Source: Bacteroidota bacterium (lineage in GTDB: Bacteria > Bacteroidota > Bacteroidia > Chitinophagales > Chitinophagaceae). Taken from it: DNA of 64,000 nucleotides. The notes beneath the pieces are model-generated. The model did no database searches. It had not been told where the DNA came from and was given only the letters and a program-made list of their open reading frames with translations. The stretch is taken from NCBI GenBank assembly GCA_023423285.1, contig JAFAFV010000048.1, positions 4,637-68,636 on the forward strand. Direction: 5' to 3'. This document shows, piece after piece, positions 16,705-26,507 of the stretch; positions within the stretch are counted from its first letter, which is position 1; each line of letters starts with the position of its first letter. The position numbers and the translations under genes are program-made.

Positions 16705-19700
16705 TCAATTTTCAGGTACGCTAAATATAAATATATTTTTCTTGTTGTCTGTTCTATAAACGATGTCTCCATTATTTAAGTTAGCCAGTGACTTAGCTAA
16801 TGATAGGCCCACCCCGGAACCTTGGACCCTGCTATTAACCCTTGAACGGTAAAATGGCTCAAATATTTTAAGTTGTTCCTCCTCAGGTATCAGATTACCA
16901 TCATTCACAAAAAAAATTTCTACCTGACCTTTTTTTGATTTTATGATACTTATTTCTGCCATTCCATCTGAATATTTTATAGCATTTTCCAGTAAGTTAC
17001 TCACAATCTTTTTGACAGCTTCTTCATCAGCGTGAATATAAATAGGGTTTCCTACACAATTAAACCTGTAAGCAATATTTCTATCATCAGCGTAGTTTTG
17101 AAAATTGTCGAATATGTCCTTTGTTAAAGTGAAGATGTCCAATTTATCAAAATTCACATGGTAGTTTTCTGATTCGAATTTTCGGAGATCAAGTAACTGC
17201 CCCGACAACTCAAGCAGTCTGTTTGTATTTTTATTCACAATATCCATATATTTTGAGACAACAGGACCGGGCTGCGTATGCTGGCGTATTTTCTCAAGAG
17301 GAGCCTTTATTAATGACAGCGGGGTTTTAATTTCATGCGCCACATTTGTATAAAAATCAATTTTAGCCTCATAAAGTTCTTTCTCTTTTTTAATGGCAAA
17401 CGCCTGCATTTTTGCAGCATGCTTTCTTTTGTTTCTGTGAATGATATAAGAAGTAATAATTGCGACCATGCATATGAAAAGAAGCATGTATATAAAATAC
17501 GCCGGCTTAGATTGCCACAACGGAGGCGTAATAATGACTTCAACAACTTTCTCGTTTGAAAGCCATAGCCCGCTACTATTGGTCGATTTTATTTTGAGGC
17601 GATAATCGCCAGGCGGGAGGTTAGTAAAGCTTATCTGGTTTGTTTTCCCCAGTTGGTTCCAGGTTTTATCTGCAGGCTCAAGTTTATACGCAAAATAAAT
17701 ATTGTCGGGTGATTTAAAGCTTAGTACAGAAAAGCTGACGTTAAATGATGCTTGCGCAGATGGTAATACAATTTTGTTCTCGCTTGCAAGTGAACGCTGG
17801 TTTTTCTCCTGCTCAATAATAGCACGTTTGCTTTGCGAGAGCAGCCTTATTTCATCTGCGTAAATTGGTGCAATAAAATTGCTTTTCCGATAATCGACCG
17901 GATTAAATTTGATGATGCCTTTCAAACTTCCAAAGTAAATATTTCCACTATCATCAACAAACGAAGAATGGTGATTGAATTGTTCTGCAAGCAACCCGTC
18001 GCTTTTTCTAAATATCTTGACATCTCCATTGTTATAATCTATTCGTACAAGCCCTTTGGATGTTGTTGTCCAATAGTTTTTCAATTTGTCCTGAACAATT
18101 GCATATATAATATTTGAAGGGAATCCTGAATTGTGATTGTACTGTTTAACCTGGCCACCTTTAATGTTCACTTTGTACAAACCATTTTCTGTACATATCC
18201 ATAAGTTATTTAAATTATCAAAATAGAAATTCAGTATACGTGTTTCCTTCAAAAGATTTTTATTTGTACCAGTAGATCTTATCGTCAACTGTTTAACATT
18301 ATTATTGCTGTCAATAAAAAGAACCCCTTCAGTATGAAATCCTAACCAAATATTTTTACTCGAATCAATAGTTATCGCAGAAACAAATTTATTAAGCGGT
18401 ATGGTTTTAATCTCTTTTAAATTGTTGTGTTGTTTATCGAAAGAGTATAAACCGTTTGAGGTGCCTAATAATATTTCGTTTTCATTTCTTTTCAGGATTG
18501 TGTTAATATAATTGCTTTTTAATGATGATATACTCGTGGCATAATAATGTCCTTTTAATGCTCCTGTCGCATAATTAAAAATGTATAGCCCATGCTCGAA
18601 CGTTCCCACATACAATTCATCGCCATCGGTGAGCAGGCCATGAACATTGGTGGAAGGTAATTGAGAACGAATTGGTAACGGATCTTCAAATTGGTTTGTA
18701 TTTATATTAAATTTAGATACCCCAGCGTCTTCGGTACCAATCCAAATGTTTTTGTGCCGATCCTGAGTGATGGTTCTCACAACGTTTCCCGCGATAGAAT
18801 TTTTGCCTATTGCAGGAAAGCTTTTTTTAATTAAAAACTGTGGATTAGAATAGTAATTAAGCCCTCCAAAATAAGTACCTACCCATACCCCACCTTCCTG
18901 GTCTTTGCATAAACTGTACACAGCATTGTCGGAAATTGAATACGGATCCATCCGGTCTTTAGTAAGCGCAACAGTTGTTTTGGTGTTATGATTGTATATG
19001 TATAAGCCAGTCTCAGTGGCAATCCAAAACTCTGCAGGCTTGTACTGCAGGATGTCATGAATGAATATTTTGTTTGGGGGGAAGATGTTAGCGTTGTAAA
19101 AATGGTTTGTTTTTCTGTTTAAGATTTTCAAACCGTGTGATGAGGTCCCGACAAAAATACTTTCATCATTAACCGGCAATATTTTTTCAATTGTAGATAA
19201 ACTATTTTCAATCTTAATGTCGTAGATTTTAAATGTATTAGACTTTAAGTTATAAGATGCAAGTTTTGCACTCCTGCAACCGATCCATATTAACCCATCT
19301 TTACTTTTGGCTAAAGAAGTAGCTCCGCGTAGAAAACTGTAGGGATAAAATCCAATAGAATTATTAGCATGATGGTATATATAAATACCGCTCGCTTCGG
19401 CTATCCATAATCCGCCATTGGCATCGCTTTGTATGGCGCGAATGGTTTTGTTTCTCGTGAAACCGATCAATTGAAATTGGCGGAGATTTTCGTCGTAACG
19501 AAACAATCCTTTTTCAGTGCCTACCCACAACGTTCCTTTTTGATCTTCGTGCAGGTAATATATTGCATTACTTTGAAGGTCTCCAGGTCTGCCGTAATTT
19601 TTAAAAATTTTGAAATTCCTTCCGTCATAACGGTTTAAGCCATCAGGCGTTCCGAACCATAGAAACCCTTTTTTGTCCTGTAATGCATTAATAACCGAGT

Positions 19701-19812
19701 TATTTGAGATACCATCCTCAGCCTCAAACTTTTTAAAATAATAAGGCTGAGCAAAACATTGCAGGCAAAAAAATAATAAACAAGCAAAATAAAGTAAAGC
19801 TTTCGCAATCAT
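16705..19812 (-). CDS. Sensor histidine kinase with periplasmic propeller (hybrid-type sensor without output domains)
   Basis: A 1035-residue membrane sensor. Signal peptide 1-21 (ALLYFACLLFFCLQCFAQ). Residues about 25-640 are Reg_prop propeller repeats, recognisable by recurring D-x-x-G-x-(I/L/V)-W-(I/V)-G-T units such as KGTLWVGTEKGLFRYDE and NIWIGTEDAGVSKFNI. A Y_Y_Y domain follows (about 680-770, ending near LPPGDYRLKIKSTNSSGLW). One transmembrane helix is YFIYMLLFICMVAIITSYII, near 785. The cytosolic kinase has the HisKA histidine in NVAHEIKTPLSLIKAPLEKI (about residue 830), the N box NLLENAIKYSDG and the G box GSGVGLSLAKSLANLNNGD, and ends in FIFSVPEN. It senses a glycan fragment in the periplasm and phosphorylates the regulator encoded 7 bp downstream. 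Confidence 0.93.
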   Translation of the reverse strand: MIAKALLYFACLLFFCLQCFAQPYYFKKFEAEDGISNNSVINALQDKKGFLWFGTPDGLNRYDGRNFKIFKNYGRPGDLQSNAIYYLHEDQKGTLWVGTEKGLFRYDENLRQFQLIGFTRNKTIRAIQSDANGGLWIAEASGIYIYHHANNSIGFYPYSFLRGATSLAKSKDGLIWIGCRSAKLASYNLKSNTFKIYDIKIENSLSTIEKILPVNDESIFVGTSSHGLKILNRKTNHFYNANIFPPNKIFIHDILQYKPAEFWIATETGLYIYNHNTKTTVALTKDRMDPYSISDNAVYSLCKDQEGGVWVGTYFGGLNYYSNPQFLIKKSFPAIGKNSIAGNVVRTITQDRHKNIWIGTEDAGVSKFNINTNQFEDPLPIRSQLPSTNVHGLLTDGDELYVGTFEHGLYIFNYATGALKGHYYATSISSLKSNYINTILKRNENEILLGTSNGLYSFDKQHNNLKEIKTIPLNKFVSAITIDSSKNIWLGFHTEGVLFIDSNNNVKQLTIRSTGTNKNLLKETRILNFYFDNLNNLWICTENGLYKVNIKGGQVKQYNHNSGFPSNIIYAIVQDKLKNYWTTTSKGLVRIDYNNGDVKIFRKSDGLLAEQFNHHSSFVDDSGNIYFGSLKGIIKFNPVDYRKSNFIAPIYADEIRLLSQSKRAIIEQEKNQRSLASENKIVLPSAQASFNVSFSVLSFKSPDNIYFAYKLEPADKTWNQLGKTNQISFTNLPPGDYRLKIKSTNSSGLWLSNEKVVEVIITPPLWQSKPAYFIYMLLFICMVAIITSYIIHRNKRKHAAKMQAFAIKKEKELYEAKIDFYTNVAHEIKTPLSLIKAPLEKIRQHTQPGPVVSKYMDIVNKNTNRLLELSGQLLDLRKFESENYHVNFDKLDIFTLTKDIFDNFQNYADDRNIAYRFNCVGNPIYIHADEEAVKKIVSNLLENAIKYSDGMAEISIIKSKKGQVEIFFVNDGNLIPEEEQLKIFEPFYRSRVNSRVQGSGVGLSLAKSLANLNNGDIVYRTDNKKNIFIFSVPEN

Positions 19813-19837
19813 TTGGGCTGTAAATATATTGTATAAA

Positions 19838-19904
19838 ATGAGACGATTTGTCGGTTTTTTGAAACAATATGGAAGGTCTTAAAAATTGACCCATGTTAAC
19901 TTTG
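19838..19904 (+). promoter_or_regulatory. Candidate operator and promoter of the SusC/SusD operon
   Basis: Two half-sites, ATGAGACGAT (19838-19847) and TTGAAACAAT (19859-19868), start 21 bp apart. Exactly 28 bp later is TAACTTTG (19897-19904), a perfect TAnnTTTG -7 element. The same layout recurs at 27619-27685. A transcript starting near 19911 would have a leader of about 155 nt. The site also lies 25 bp from the start of the divergent kinase gene. Confidence 0.6.
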
Positions 19905-20066
19905 TGTTAACGAATTGTATCACAGAATATATGCTGAAGTATTTAAATGTTGTGAAAGTTTGCTTATAGAAGATTGCACCTTGCCTAATATTTCACCCCA
20001 TGTTCCAGATCGTTCATCGTTCAGTTGTTTCTGATTTCTTTAAAAATAAAATTTAAATCAATAATT

Positions 20067-21395
20067 ATGAAAAGTTCTGTTTTGAGATCTTTTAAATTTT
20101 TGGTTGCCTTACTTGTACTGGTATTTTCCATAGTCTCCTGCGAAAGGGATATAACGGGAGACGACGTAACAGTAGGCGTGCCATTCGACCCGAATGCACC
20201 TGTTGTTATACGGGATTTTACGCCCGATAGTGGCGGTGTAAGTACACAAATGATCATCTATGGAAACAATTTCGGAACCGATCCAAAAATGATAAAAGTG
20301 TATGTGAACGAGAAAGAAGCACCTGTGGTGGGTACTAATGGTAGCGCAATATATGCACTAGTTCCATCAAGGGCAGGTACCGGAAAAGTAAGGGTAGTAC
20401 TATCGAATGGTACAACATCTAAGGAAATTATCTCGGAAACAGATTTTAAATATTTCTTCAGGCCCTCTGTAAGCACGGTAGCCGGCTTCACAGATAAGGA
20501 TGGAAGAACAGCAATTGTTGACGGACCGATAGACAAAGCACAGTTCGAAGAACCCTATTGGCTTGAATTTGACGAGCACAAAAATATTTATCTTCTTGAA
20601 GAGTATAGAGGGCTGCGAATGATCGACTCAGCTCTAACAACCGTAACCACAAAGTTCAGGACAGGTAATGGCTGGGACAGGCCCCGTACAGCTACTTTCA
20701 ATCCCACTTTTGATACCTTGTATTTAACAAATGACCAGGGCAACTGGGACGGACTTGCAACAGTAGTAGCAACTAAAGCTGATAATTTTTCCCGATGGAG
20801 TTCTCTAATTTTTAGCAAGCAGTGCAATGGCGGAGATGCGCAACCGCAAACAGGAGACTTTTTCTTTAACTCCTATGCCAATGGACAGGTTTTTAAATGG
20901 AATCGCTCGGTCAGAACATCTACAGAGCTTTACAGGGTGGGTGATAACAATTGGGAATTCAATATTCAGTTCGCGCCCAGCGGCGATTTTGCCTATATGG
21001 TTTCTAAAAATAAACACTATTTACTGAAGGCGCGGTATAACCGGGAAACGCAAAAGTTGGATGCCCCTGTATTTTTTGCTGGGCAAATAAATAGCGCAGG
21101 CCATCAGGATGGTGTAGGCGCAGGTGCAAAATTCGATCAGCCACATCAGGGAGCATTTGATGAGTTTGATAATTTTTATCTATGTGATGTATTTAATCAG
21201 TGCATCCGAAAAATTACGCCTGAAGGGATTGTGACCACTTTTGCCGGTCGGCCCCGCAACTGGGGATATACCGATGGCCTTCTTCGCGACGCCCAATTTG
21301 ATCAACCGCACGGTATAGTATACGACAAACAAACCGGAACCTTTTATATCGCAGATATGAAAAACAGGCGCATCAGAAAAATAACTACCGAATAA
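20067..21395 (+). CDS. PUL lipoprotein with IPT/TIG domain and NHL-type propeller
   Basis: Surface or periplasmic glycan-binding lipoprotein, first gene of the SusC/SusD operon; 442 residues from ATG 20067. The upstream alternative at 20025 would put 14 odd residues before the lipoprotein signal MKSSVLRSFKFLVALLVLVF, whose lipobox Cys lies in SIVSCERD. An IPT/TIG domain (about 42-125) reads IRDFTPDSGGVSTQMIIYGNNFG and continues to TGKVRVVLSNG. The rest is an NHL-like six-bladed propeller with QPHQGAFDEFDNFYLCDVFN, IRKITPEGIVTTFAG and a closing repeat QPHGIVYDKQTGTFYIADMK. It takes the place usually held by SusE/F-type accessory binders. Gap to susC is 15 bp. Confidence 0.88.
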   Translation: MKSSVLRSFKFLVALLVLVFSIVSCERDITGDDVTVGVPFDPNAPVVIRDFTPDSGGVSTQMIIYGNNFGTDPKMIKVYVNEKEAPVVGTNGSAIYALVPSRAGTGKVRVVLSNGTTSKEIISETDFKYFFRPSVSTVAGFTDKDGRTAIVDGPIDKAQFEEPYWLEFDEHKNIYLLEEYRGLRMIDSALTTVTTKFRTGNGWDRPRTATFNPTFDTLYLTNDQGNWDGLATVVATKADNFSRWSSLIFSKQCNGGDAQPQTGDFFFNSYANGQVFKWNRSVRTSTELYRVGDNNWEFNIQFAPSGDFAYMVSKNKHYLLKARYNRETQKLDAPVFFAGQINSAGHQDGVGAGAKFDQPHQGAFDEFDNFYLCDVFNQCIRKITPEGIVTTFAGRPRNWGYTDGLLRDAQFDQPHGIVYDKQTGTFYIADMKNRRIRKITTE

Positions 21396-21410
21396 TCTCA
21401 AACCAAAAAC

Positions 21411-24400
21411 ATGAACAAATTTATTATTCTCTTTCTGCTTATGATTTGTGGGATTCTTCAAACTTATGGACAGGAAAACATTAAGGTTACCGGCACTGTA
21501 ACAGATCAATCGAACAACTTACTCGTTGGCGTAAGTGTGGCGATTAAAGACAAAGTAGGAGGCTCAATTACTAATGAAGTGGGCCAATACACCATTACTA
21601 CAGAGCCTTACAACACTTTGATCTTTTCTTACATTGGTTATAAGACCCAGGAAATTAAATTGGGCGCAAGAAGCCTCCTTAACGTGGTATTATTGCCTGC
21701 AGACTCCAGTGTTTTAGACCAGGTTGTTGTGACCGCAGCCGGCATACAAAAAAAGCCTACAGTTTTGGGAGCCATCACATCTGTAAATGTGGATGAAATA
21801 CGTACTCCCACGGCAAATATTACCAACGGCTTAGCCGGCAACGTGCCAGGAATTATTGCTATGCAACGATCGGGTGAACCGGGTAATAACCATTCTGAGT
21901 TCTGGATCCGCGGTATATCCACATTTGGCGCAAACCAGTCAGCGCTTGTGTTGGTAGATGGCTTTGAAAGGCCTTTCAACGAAATAAATATTGAAGATAT
22001 TCAGTCGTTCTCTGTTTTAAAAGATGCGTCTGCCACGGCTATTTATGGTTCAAGAGGCGCAAATGGCGTGATCTTGATCACTACTAAAAAAGGTCGTGTT
22101 GAAAAAGTAAAAGTGAATGGTAAAGCGGAGTATGGCTACCTCACCCGTACTCGTACACCAGAATTTGTAGATGGCTATCAGTATGCACAACTGGTAAATG
22201 AAGCGAGGATGACCCGAAACTTAGAAGCAATTTATACGCCCGATGAGTTGGATATATTCAAGTATGGTTTAGACCCTGATTTATACCCGAACGTAAACTG
22301 GCAGGAGAAGATGTTAAGAAAAGGTGCTAATATTTACCGTGCTGCCATCAACTTATCCGGTGGAGCATCAATTGCACGCTATTTTGTTTCTGCAAGTTAT
22401 GTAGATGAAGGAGGTATGTATAAATCTGACAAAGCGCTCAGCGATTATAAAACAAACGCTCACATGTCAAGATGGAATTATCGTATTAATTACGATATGG
22501 ATGTGACCAAAACAACTACACTGGCATTGGGCGTATCAGGTTTTCTTGAAAAACAGAATTTTCCGGGGTTAAATAATCTCAACATCTGGTATTCGCTAAT
22601 CGGGCAGTCGCCAGTTTCAATCCCTTTCATGTATTCCAATGGCCTGGTTCCTGCCCACGGTACCGGTAATCAAACCAACCCGTGGGTATTGGCAACGCAA
22701 ACGGGCTATAGGGAACACTGGCAAAACAAAGCAGAAACGAACGTTACTATTAACCAGCGCCTGGATGGTATCACCAAAGGCCTGAGAGCATCTGGAAGAC
22801 TTGCTTATGATGCTAATAGCCTAAACGACATCAACCGGATGAAATGGCCGGAACAATACAATGTAGAAAGAAGAAGGGATAGAAATGGGAACCTCATTAT
22901 GCACCGTATTTCCAGTGAATCTTTAATGCATCAGGAAAGTAGCTCGGCAGGAGAAAGGGTTTATCATGCTGAACTCGAGTTGGGGTATGCGCGCAGTTTT
23001 AGCAAACACAATGTAGAAGGTTTGCTAAAGTCTTTCGCACGCGAATTTCGTTATACACAAAATTTAGGGACAGATATCATCACGGGTTTACCACAACGCA
23101 ACTTATCGTTATCGGGTCGCACTATGTACAACTATTCCGGAAAGTATCTGATGGAGTTTAATTTCGGATACACCGGCTCCGAAGCATTCAAGAAAGGCAG
23201 GCAATTTGGTTTCTTCCCCGCTGTAGCTGTAGGTTGGAATATTGCGCAGGAGAAATTCGTCAATCAAAATATGCCCTGGTTAGACATGTTTAAAATAAGA
23301 TACTCAATTGGTGAGGTGGGAGAAGACAGGAGTGTGGGAAGATTTGCATATTTAAGTACAATAGCAAGTGGCGGAACTTTCAATTTTGGTGAGCCTGGAA
23401 ATCCAAATATCTATCCGGGCTTGTATTACAGTCAGGTCGCTTCTGATCAGCTTACATGGGAGATCGCCAGAAAACAAAATCTGGGTTTTGATATTAACAT
23501 CTTGCGTGATCTTGTTGAATTGAATTTTGATCTTTTTCAGGAAACCCGTAGGAATATTTATATGCGAAGAGACGAGTTGCCTGCCATAGTGGGTGTTACC
23601 AGCGCGCCCTGGGCGAACGTTGGCAAAATGGACAACCGTGGCTTTGATGGCCGCTTAGGATTGCATAAGAATTTCAAACAATGGGATGTGCGTCTACGAG
23701 GCAATATTACCTATTACAAAAACAAAATTCTTGAAAGAGATGAACAATACACTCCATACTATTATACTATGGATCAGGGTTTTCGTGTGGACCAAACCCG
23801 CGGACTGGTTTCTTTAGGGCTGTTCAAAGATTATGAAGAGATAAGAAACAGCCCTAGGCAAACTTATGGTGCTTACATGCCGGGCGACATAAAGTACAAG
23901 GATGTGAACGGTGACGGTATTGTTAACGATGAAGATATCGTTCCTATTGGTGCAAGCTGGAGGCCGGCGCTTGAATACGGTTTCGGCGGCTCTGTTCGTT
24001 GGAAAGGGATCGATGTGAATGTACTGTTTCAGGGAGCAGGGCAATCAACCTACTTCCTCAATGGACCAACTGTTTATCCGTTTGTTCAGGGTGAATGGGG
24101 CAATATTCTCACACAAGTGGTGGGCCAGGGAGCAAGGTGGATTTCAAGAGATATTTCAGGCGACCCCTCAACTGAAAATCCTGCTGCAATATATCCGCGC
24201 CTTAGTTATGGCGGAAATTCAAATAATTACAGGGCTTCAACTTTTTGGATGAGAGACGGCTCATACCTGCGTTTTAAAACCCTTGAATTAGGTTATACCA
24301 TTCCCAACCGTATTACGAATAAATTACGAATTACCAATTCGAGAATTTATTTGTTGGCTTATAATCTGAAGGTTTGGGACAAAGTGAAAGTTTGGGATCC

Positions 24401-24476
24401 GGAACTCGCAGCGAGTGATGGCACCAGATATCCTTTGCCGAGGACCCTTACAGCCGGTTTAACACTCAACTTTTAA
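21411..24476 (+). CDS. SusC/RagA-type TonB-dependent outer-membrane transporter
   Basis: TonB-linked glycan importer of 1021 residues, usual for SusC. Signal peptide MNKFIILFLLMICGILQTYG then Q-E-N. A carboxypeptidase-regulatory-like N-terminal domain (about 26-100) runs from VTGTVTDQSNNLLVGVSVAI to YIGYKTQEI. The plug begins at VVVTAAGIQKKPTVLGAIT and contains the SusC-type segments FWIRGISTFG, VLVDGFERPF, NIEDIQSFSVLKDASATAIY and GSRGANGVILITTKKG. The remainder is a 22-strand barrel ending in LTAGLTLNF with the terminal Phe of outer-membrane proteins. It pairs with the SusD-like protein encoded 17 bp downstream. Import of mannose-containing oligosaccharides is inferred from the GH92 gene in the locus. 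Confidence 0.97.
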   Translation: MNKFIILFLLMICGILQTYGQENIKVTGTVTDQSNNLLVGVSVAIKDKVGGSITNEVGQYTITTEPYNTLIFSYIGYKTQEIKLGARSLLNVVLLPADSSVLDQVVVTAAGIQKKPTVLGAITSVNVDEIRTPTANITNGLAGNVPGIIAMQRSGEPGNNHSEFWIRGISTFGANQSALVLVDGFERPFNEINIEDIQSFSVLKDASATAIYGSRGANGVILITTKKGRVEKVKVNGKAEYGYLTRTRTPEFVDGYQYAQLVNEARMTRNLEAIYTPDELDIFKYGLDPDLYPNVNWQEKMLRKGANIYRAAINLSGGASIARYFVSASYVDEGGMYKSDKALSDYKTNAHMSRWNYRINYDMDVTKTTTLALGVSGFLEKQNFPGLNNLNIWYSLIGQSPVSIPFMYSNGLVPAHGTGNQTNPWVLATQTGYREHWQNKAETNVTINQRLDGITKGLRASGRLAYDANSLNDINRMKWPEQYNVERRRDRNGNLIMHRISSESLMHQESSSAGERVYHAELELGYARSFSKHNVEGLLKSFAREFRYTQNLGTDIITGLPQRNLSLSGRTMYNYSGKYLMEFNFGYTGSEAFKKGRQFGFFPAVAVGWNIAQEKFVNQNMPWLDMFKIRYSIGEVGEDRSVGRFAYLSTIASGGTFNFGEPGNPNIYPGLYYSQVASDQLTWEIARKQNLGFDINILRDLVELNFDLFQETRRNIYMRRDELPAIVGVTSAPWANVGKMDNRGFDGRLGLHKNFKQWDVRLRGNITYYKNKILERDEQYTPYYYTMDQGFRVDQTRGLVSLGLFKDYEEIRNSPRQTYGAYMPGDIKYKDVNGDGIVNDEDIVPIGASWRPALEYGFGGSVRWKGIDVNVLFQGAGQSTYFLNGPTVYPFVQGEWGNILTQVVGQGARWISRDISGDPSTENPAAIYPRLSYGGNSNNYRASTFWMRDGSYLRFKTLELGYTIPNRITNKLRITNSRIYLLAYNLKVWDKVKVWDPELAASDGTRYPLPRTLTAGLTLNF

Positions 24477-24493
24477 AAATAAAAATGAGATAA

Positions 24494-26494
24494 ATGAAAA
24501 AATATATTTTATTCCTGCTTGCTCTATTCTCAATTTCCTTGTCTTTCGTTTCTTGCCGCAAGTATATGGATATGGAGCATTTTTTTAAAGACCGGCAAAA
24601 TATTGATACGGTATTTGCAAGAAAGGACTACGCTGAACAGTGGCTTGCCGATACATACACCCACTTAAGAGGTGAAAATGTTGATGTTGCAAGCAAAGGG
24701 CAAACTCCATTCAACATGATATCTGATGATATGTTCTTTGGTGACAGAGGAGATATTTACGATTGGAGAAGCATCAAGCTTTACAAAAACGGAGAATACG
24801 ATGAAAACGTGATTCAGGGCTCATGGGCCTCTTGTTATCAGGGCATTCGCAAGGCTTCGGTATATATCGATAATATCGATAAAAATCGCCAGATGACAAC
24901 TGACGAGATAGCTGATACAAAGGCACAGGCAAGGTTTCTGAGAGCTTATTACTATTGGCTATTGATAAGAAAATACGGTCCCGTACCGTTGATGCCTGAA
25001 AAAGGAATCGATTACACTCAGGACTATCAGAACATTGCTTTACCCCGAAACAGTTATGATGAATGTGTTGATTTTATAACAGTAGAACTTGCGTCAGCAG
25101 CTAAGGACCTGCCAATGACCCGTACCAACCGCGACAAAGTGAGGCCTACAAAAGGTGCTGCATTAGCTGCCCGTGCGAAAGTGTATTTGTACGCCGCAAG
25201 CCCAGAGTTTAATGGTAATCCTGATTTTGCTGATATTATTGATGATAAAGGAAGACAATTGATTTCGCAAACTTATAATGAAGAAAAATGGGCAAGGGCG
25301 GCGGCCGCAGCAAAGGATGTCATTGATCTGAACGCGTACAAACTTTTTACTGCACCATTCAATGCAACAGATCAGGGGCCTTCGCAACCCAAAACAATAC
25401 CCCCTCCGTTCAATGCAAAATATTCTAATTCAGATTATCCAAATGGGTGGAAGAATATAGATCCATTTGAGTCGTACCGCCAGTTGTTTAATGGTGCGCT
25501 TACTTTTTCTGATAATCCGGAATTAATTTTTTCAAGAGTGACAGAATTAAGCGGTGAAGGAATTGTGGCTCTGGCACTCCATCAAACACCACTTTCAATG
25601 GGCGGCTGGAATGCGCATGGCATTACCCAAAAAATGTGCGACGCCTATTACATGAATGATGCTACTGATGCGCCTTTGAACCCAAGAGTGTCTGGCTACA
25701 CTACTAATAATAGAGATTATTTGCCATTGCCATCGGGAGTTTCGCTTCAATATGCCAATCGTGAGCCACGTTTTTATGCATCGGTTGCTTATAACGGAAG
25801 TATTTGGCATCGCCTTAGCGTATTAGATACCAGAGAAAGAGAAAAACAAATATTTTATTATCGCGGATTGCCTGATGGCAAATCTCCTGCTACCCCCCAG
25901 TTTCATATCAGAACCGGCATCGGCATCAAAAAATTTATAAATCCTATCGACTCGCACAGCCCTTCGTTACAAGGGTCTTATGTAGTGCCAAAAATTGAGC
26001 CGGCTATCAGATATGCAGAAGTACTGTTGATTTACGCAGAAGCCCTGAACGAATTAGGAGGATCATACAATATTCCTGACTATACGGGCCAAAGCTCGCA
26101 TACAGTTTCCAGAAACATTCAGGAAATGAGTAAGGCTATGAGTCAGGTACGTATCAGAGCCGGGCTGCCTGATTTTGATGATGCAACATATGGATCGAAA
26201 GAACAGTTCAGAAAATCTTTGAAAAGAGAAAGACAAATAGAATTGATGGGCGAGAATCATCGCTACTACGATTTAAGGCGGTGGAAAGATGCTCCCTTAG
26301 AAGAATCAATGCCATTTATGGGATGCAATATGGACATGAATGAGGCGCAGAGAGACCTGTTTCATACGCCAGTAATCATCTCTTCCATTCCAACAATCTT
26401 TGTTAAAAAAATGTACCTGTGGCCCATTTCTCACGATGAGTTAAGAAAAAACAAACGATTAACCCAAAACCCCGGCTGGACAACTCCATTCTAA
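24494..26494 (+). CDS. SusD/RagB-type surface glycan-binding lipoprotein
   Basis: Cell-surface lipoprotein that caps the SusC transporter. Signal MKKYILFLLALFSISLSFVS with lipobox Cys in VSCRKYMD. At 666 residues it is longer than the 520-580 typical for SusD, with the surplus mainly in the variable middle. SusD-like features: the TPR-type helices around KAQARFLRAYYYWLLIRKYG (about 138-157), ALAARAKVYLYAASPEFNG, the C-terminal RYAEVLLIYAEALNELGG and the family signature LMGENHRYYDLRRWKDAP, then LWPISHDELRKNKRLTQNPG at the end. It lies 17 bp after susC and 13 bp before the DUF4973 gene. Ligand not determinable from sequence. Confidence 0.96.
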   Translation: MKKYILFLLALFSISLSFVSCRKYMDMEHFFKDRQNIDTVFARKDYAEQWLADTYTHLRGENVDVASKGQTPFNMISDDMFFGDRGDIYDWRSIKLYKNGEYDENVIQGSWASCYQGIRKASVYIDNIDKNRQMTTDEIADTKAQARFLRAYYYWLLIRKYGPVPLMPEKGIDYTQDYQNIALPRNSYDECVDFITVELASAAKDLPMTRTNRDKVRPTKGAALAARAKVYLYAASPEFNGNPDFADIIDDKGRQLISQTYNEEKWARAAAAAKDVIDLNAYKLFTAPFNATDQGPSQPKTIPPPFNAKYSNSDYPNGWKNIDPFESYRQLFNGALTFSDNPELIFSRVTELSGEGIVALALHQTPLSMGGWNAHGITQKMCDAYYMNDATDAPLNPRVSGYTTNNRDYLPLPSGVSLQYANREPRFYASVAYNGSIWHRLSVLDTREREKQIFYYRGLPDGKSPATPQFHIRTGIGIKKFINPIDSHSPSLQGSYVVPKIEPAIRYAEVLLIYAEALNELGGSYNIPDYTGQSSHTVSRNIQEMSKAMSQVRIRAGLPDFDDATYGSKEQFRKSLKRERQIELMGENHRYYDLRRWKDAPLEESMPFMGCNMDMNEAQRDLFHTPVIISSIPTIFVKKMYLWPISHDELRKNKRLTQNPGWTTPF

Positions 26495-26507
26495 AAAAAA
26501 TTTTTAT

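Noticed and set aside
16690..16772. Programmed frameshift joining kinase and regulator
   Set aside because: The kinase ends at a natural domain boundary, the regulator has its own ATG 7 bp later, and no slippery heptamer with a downstream structure is evident.
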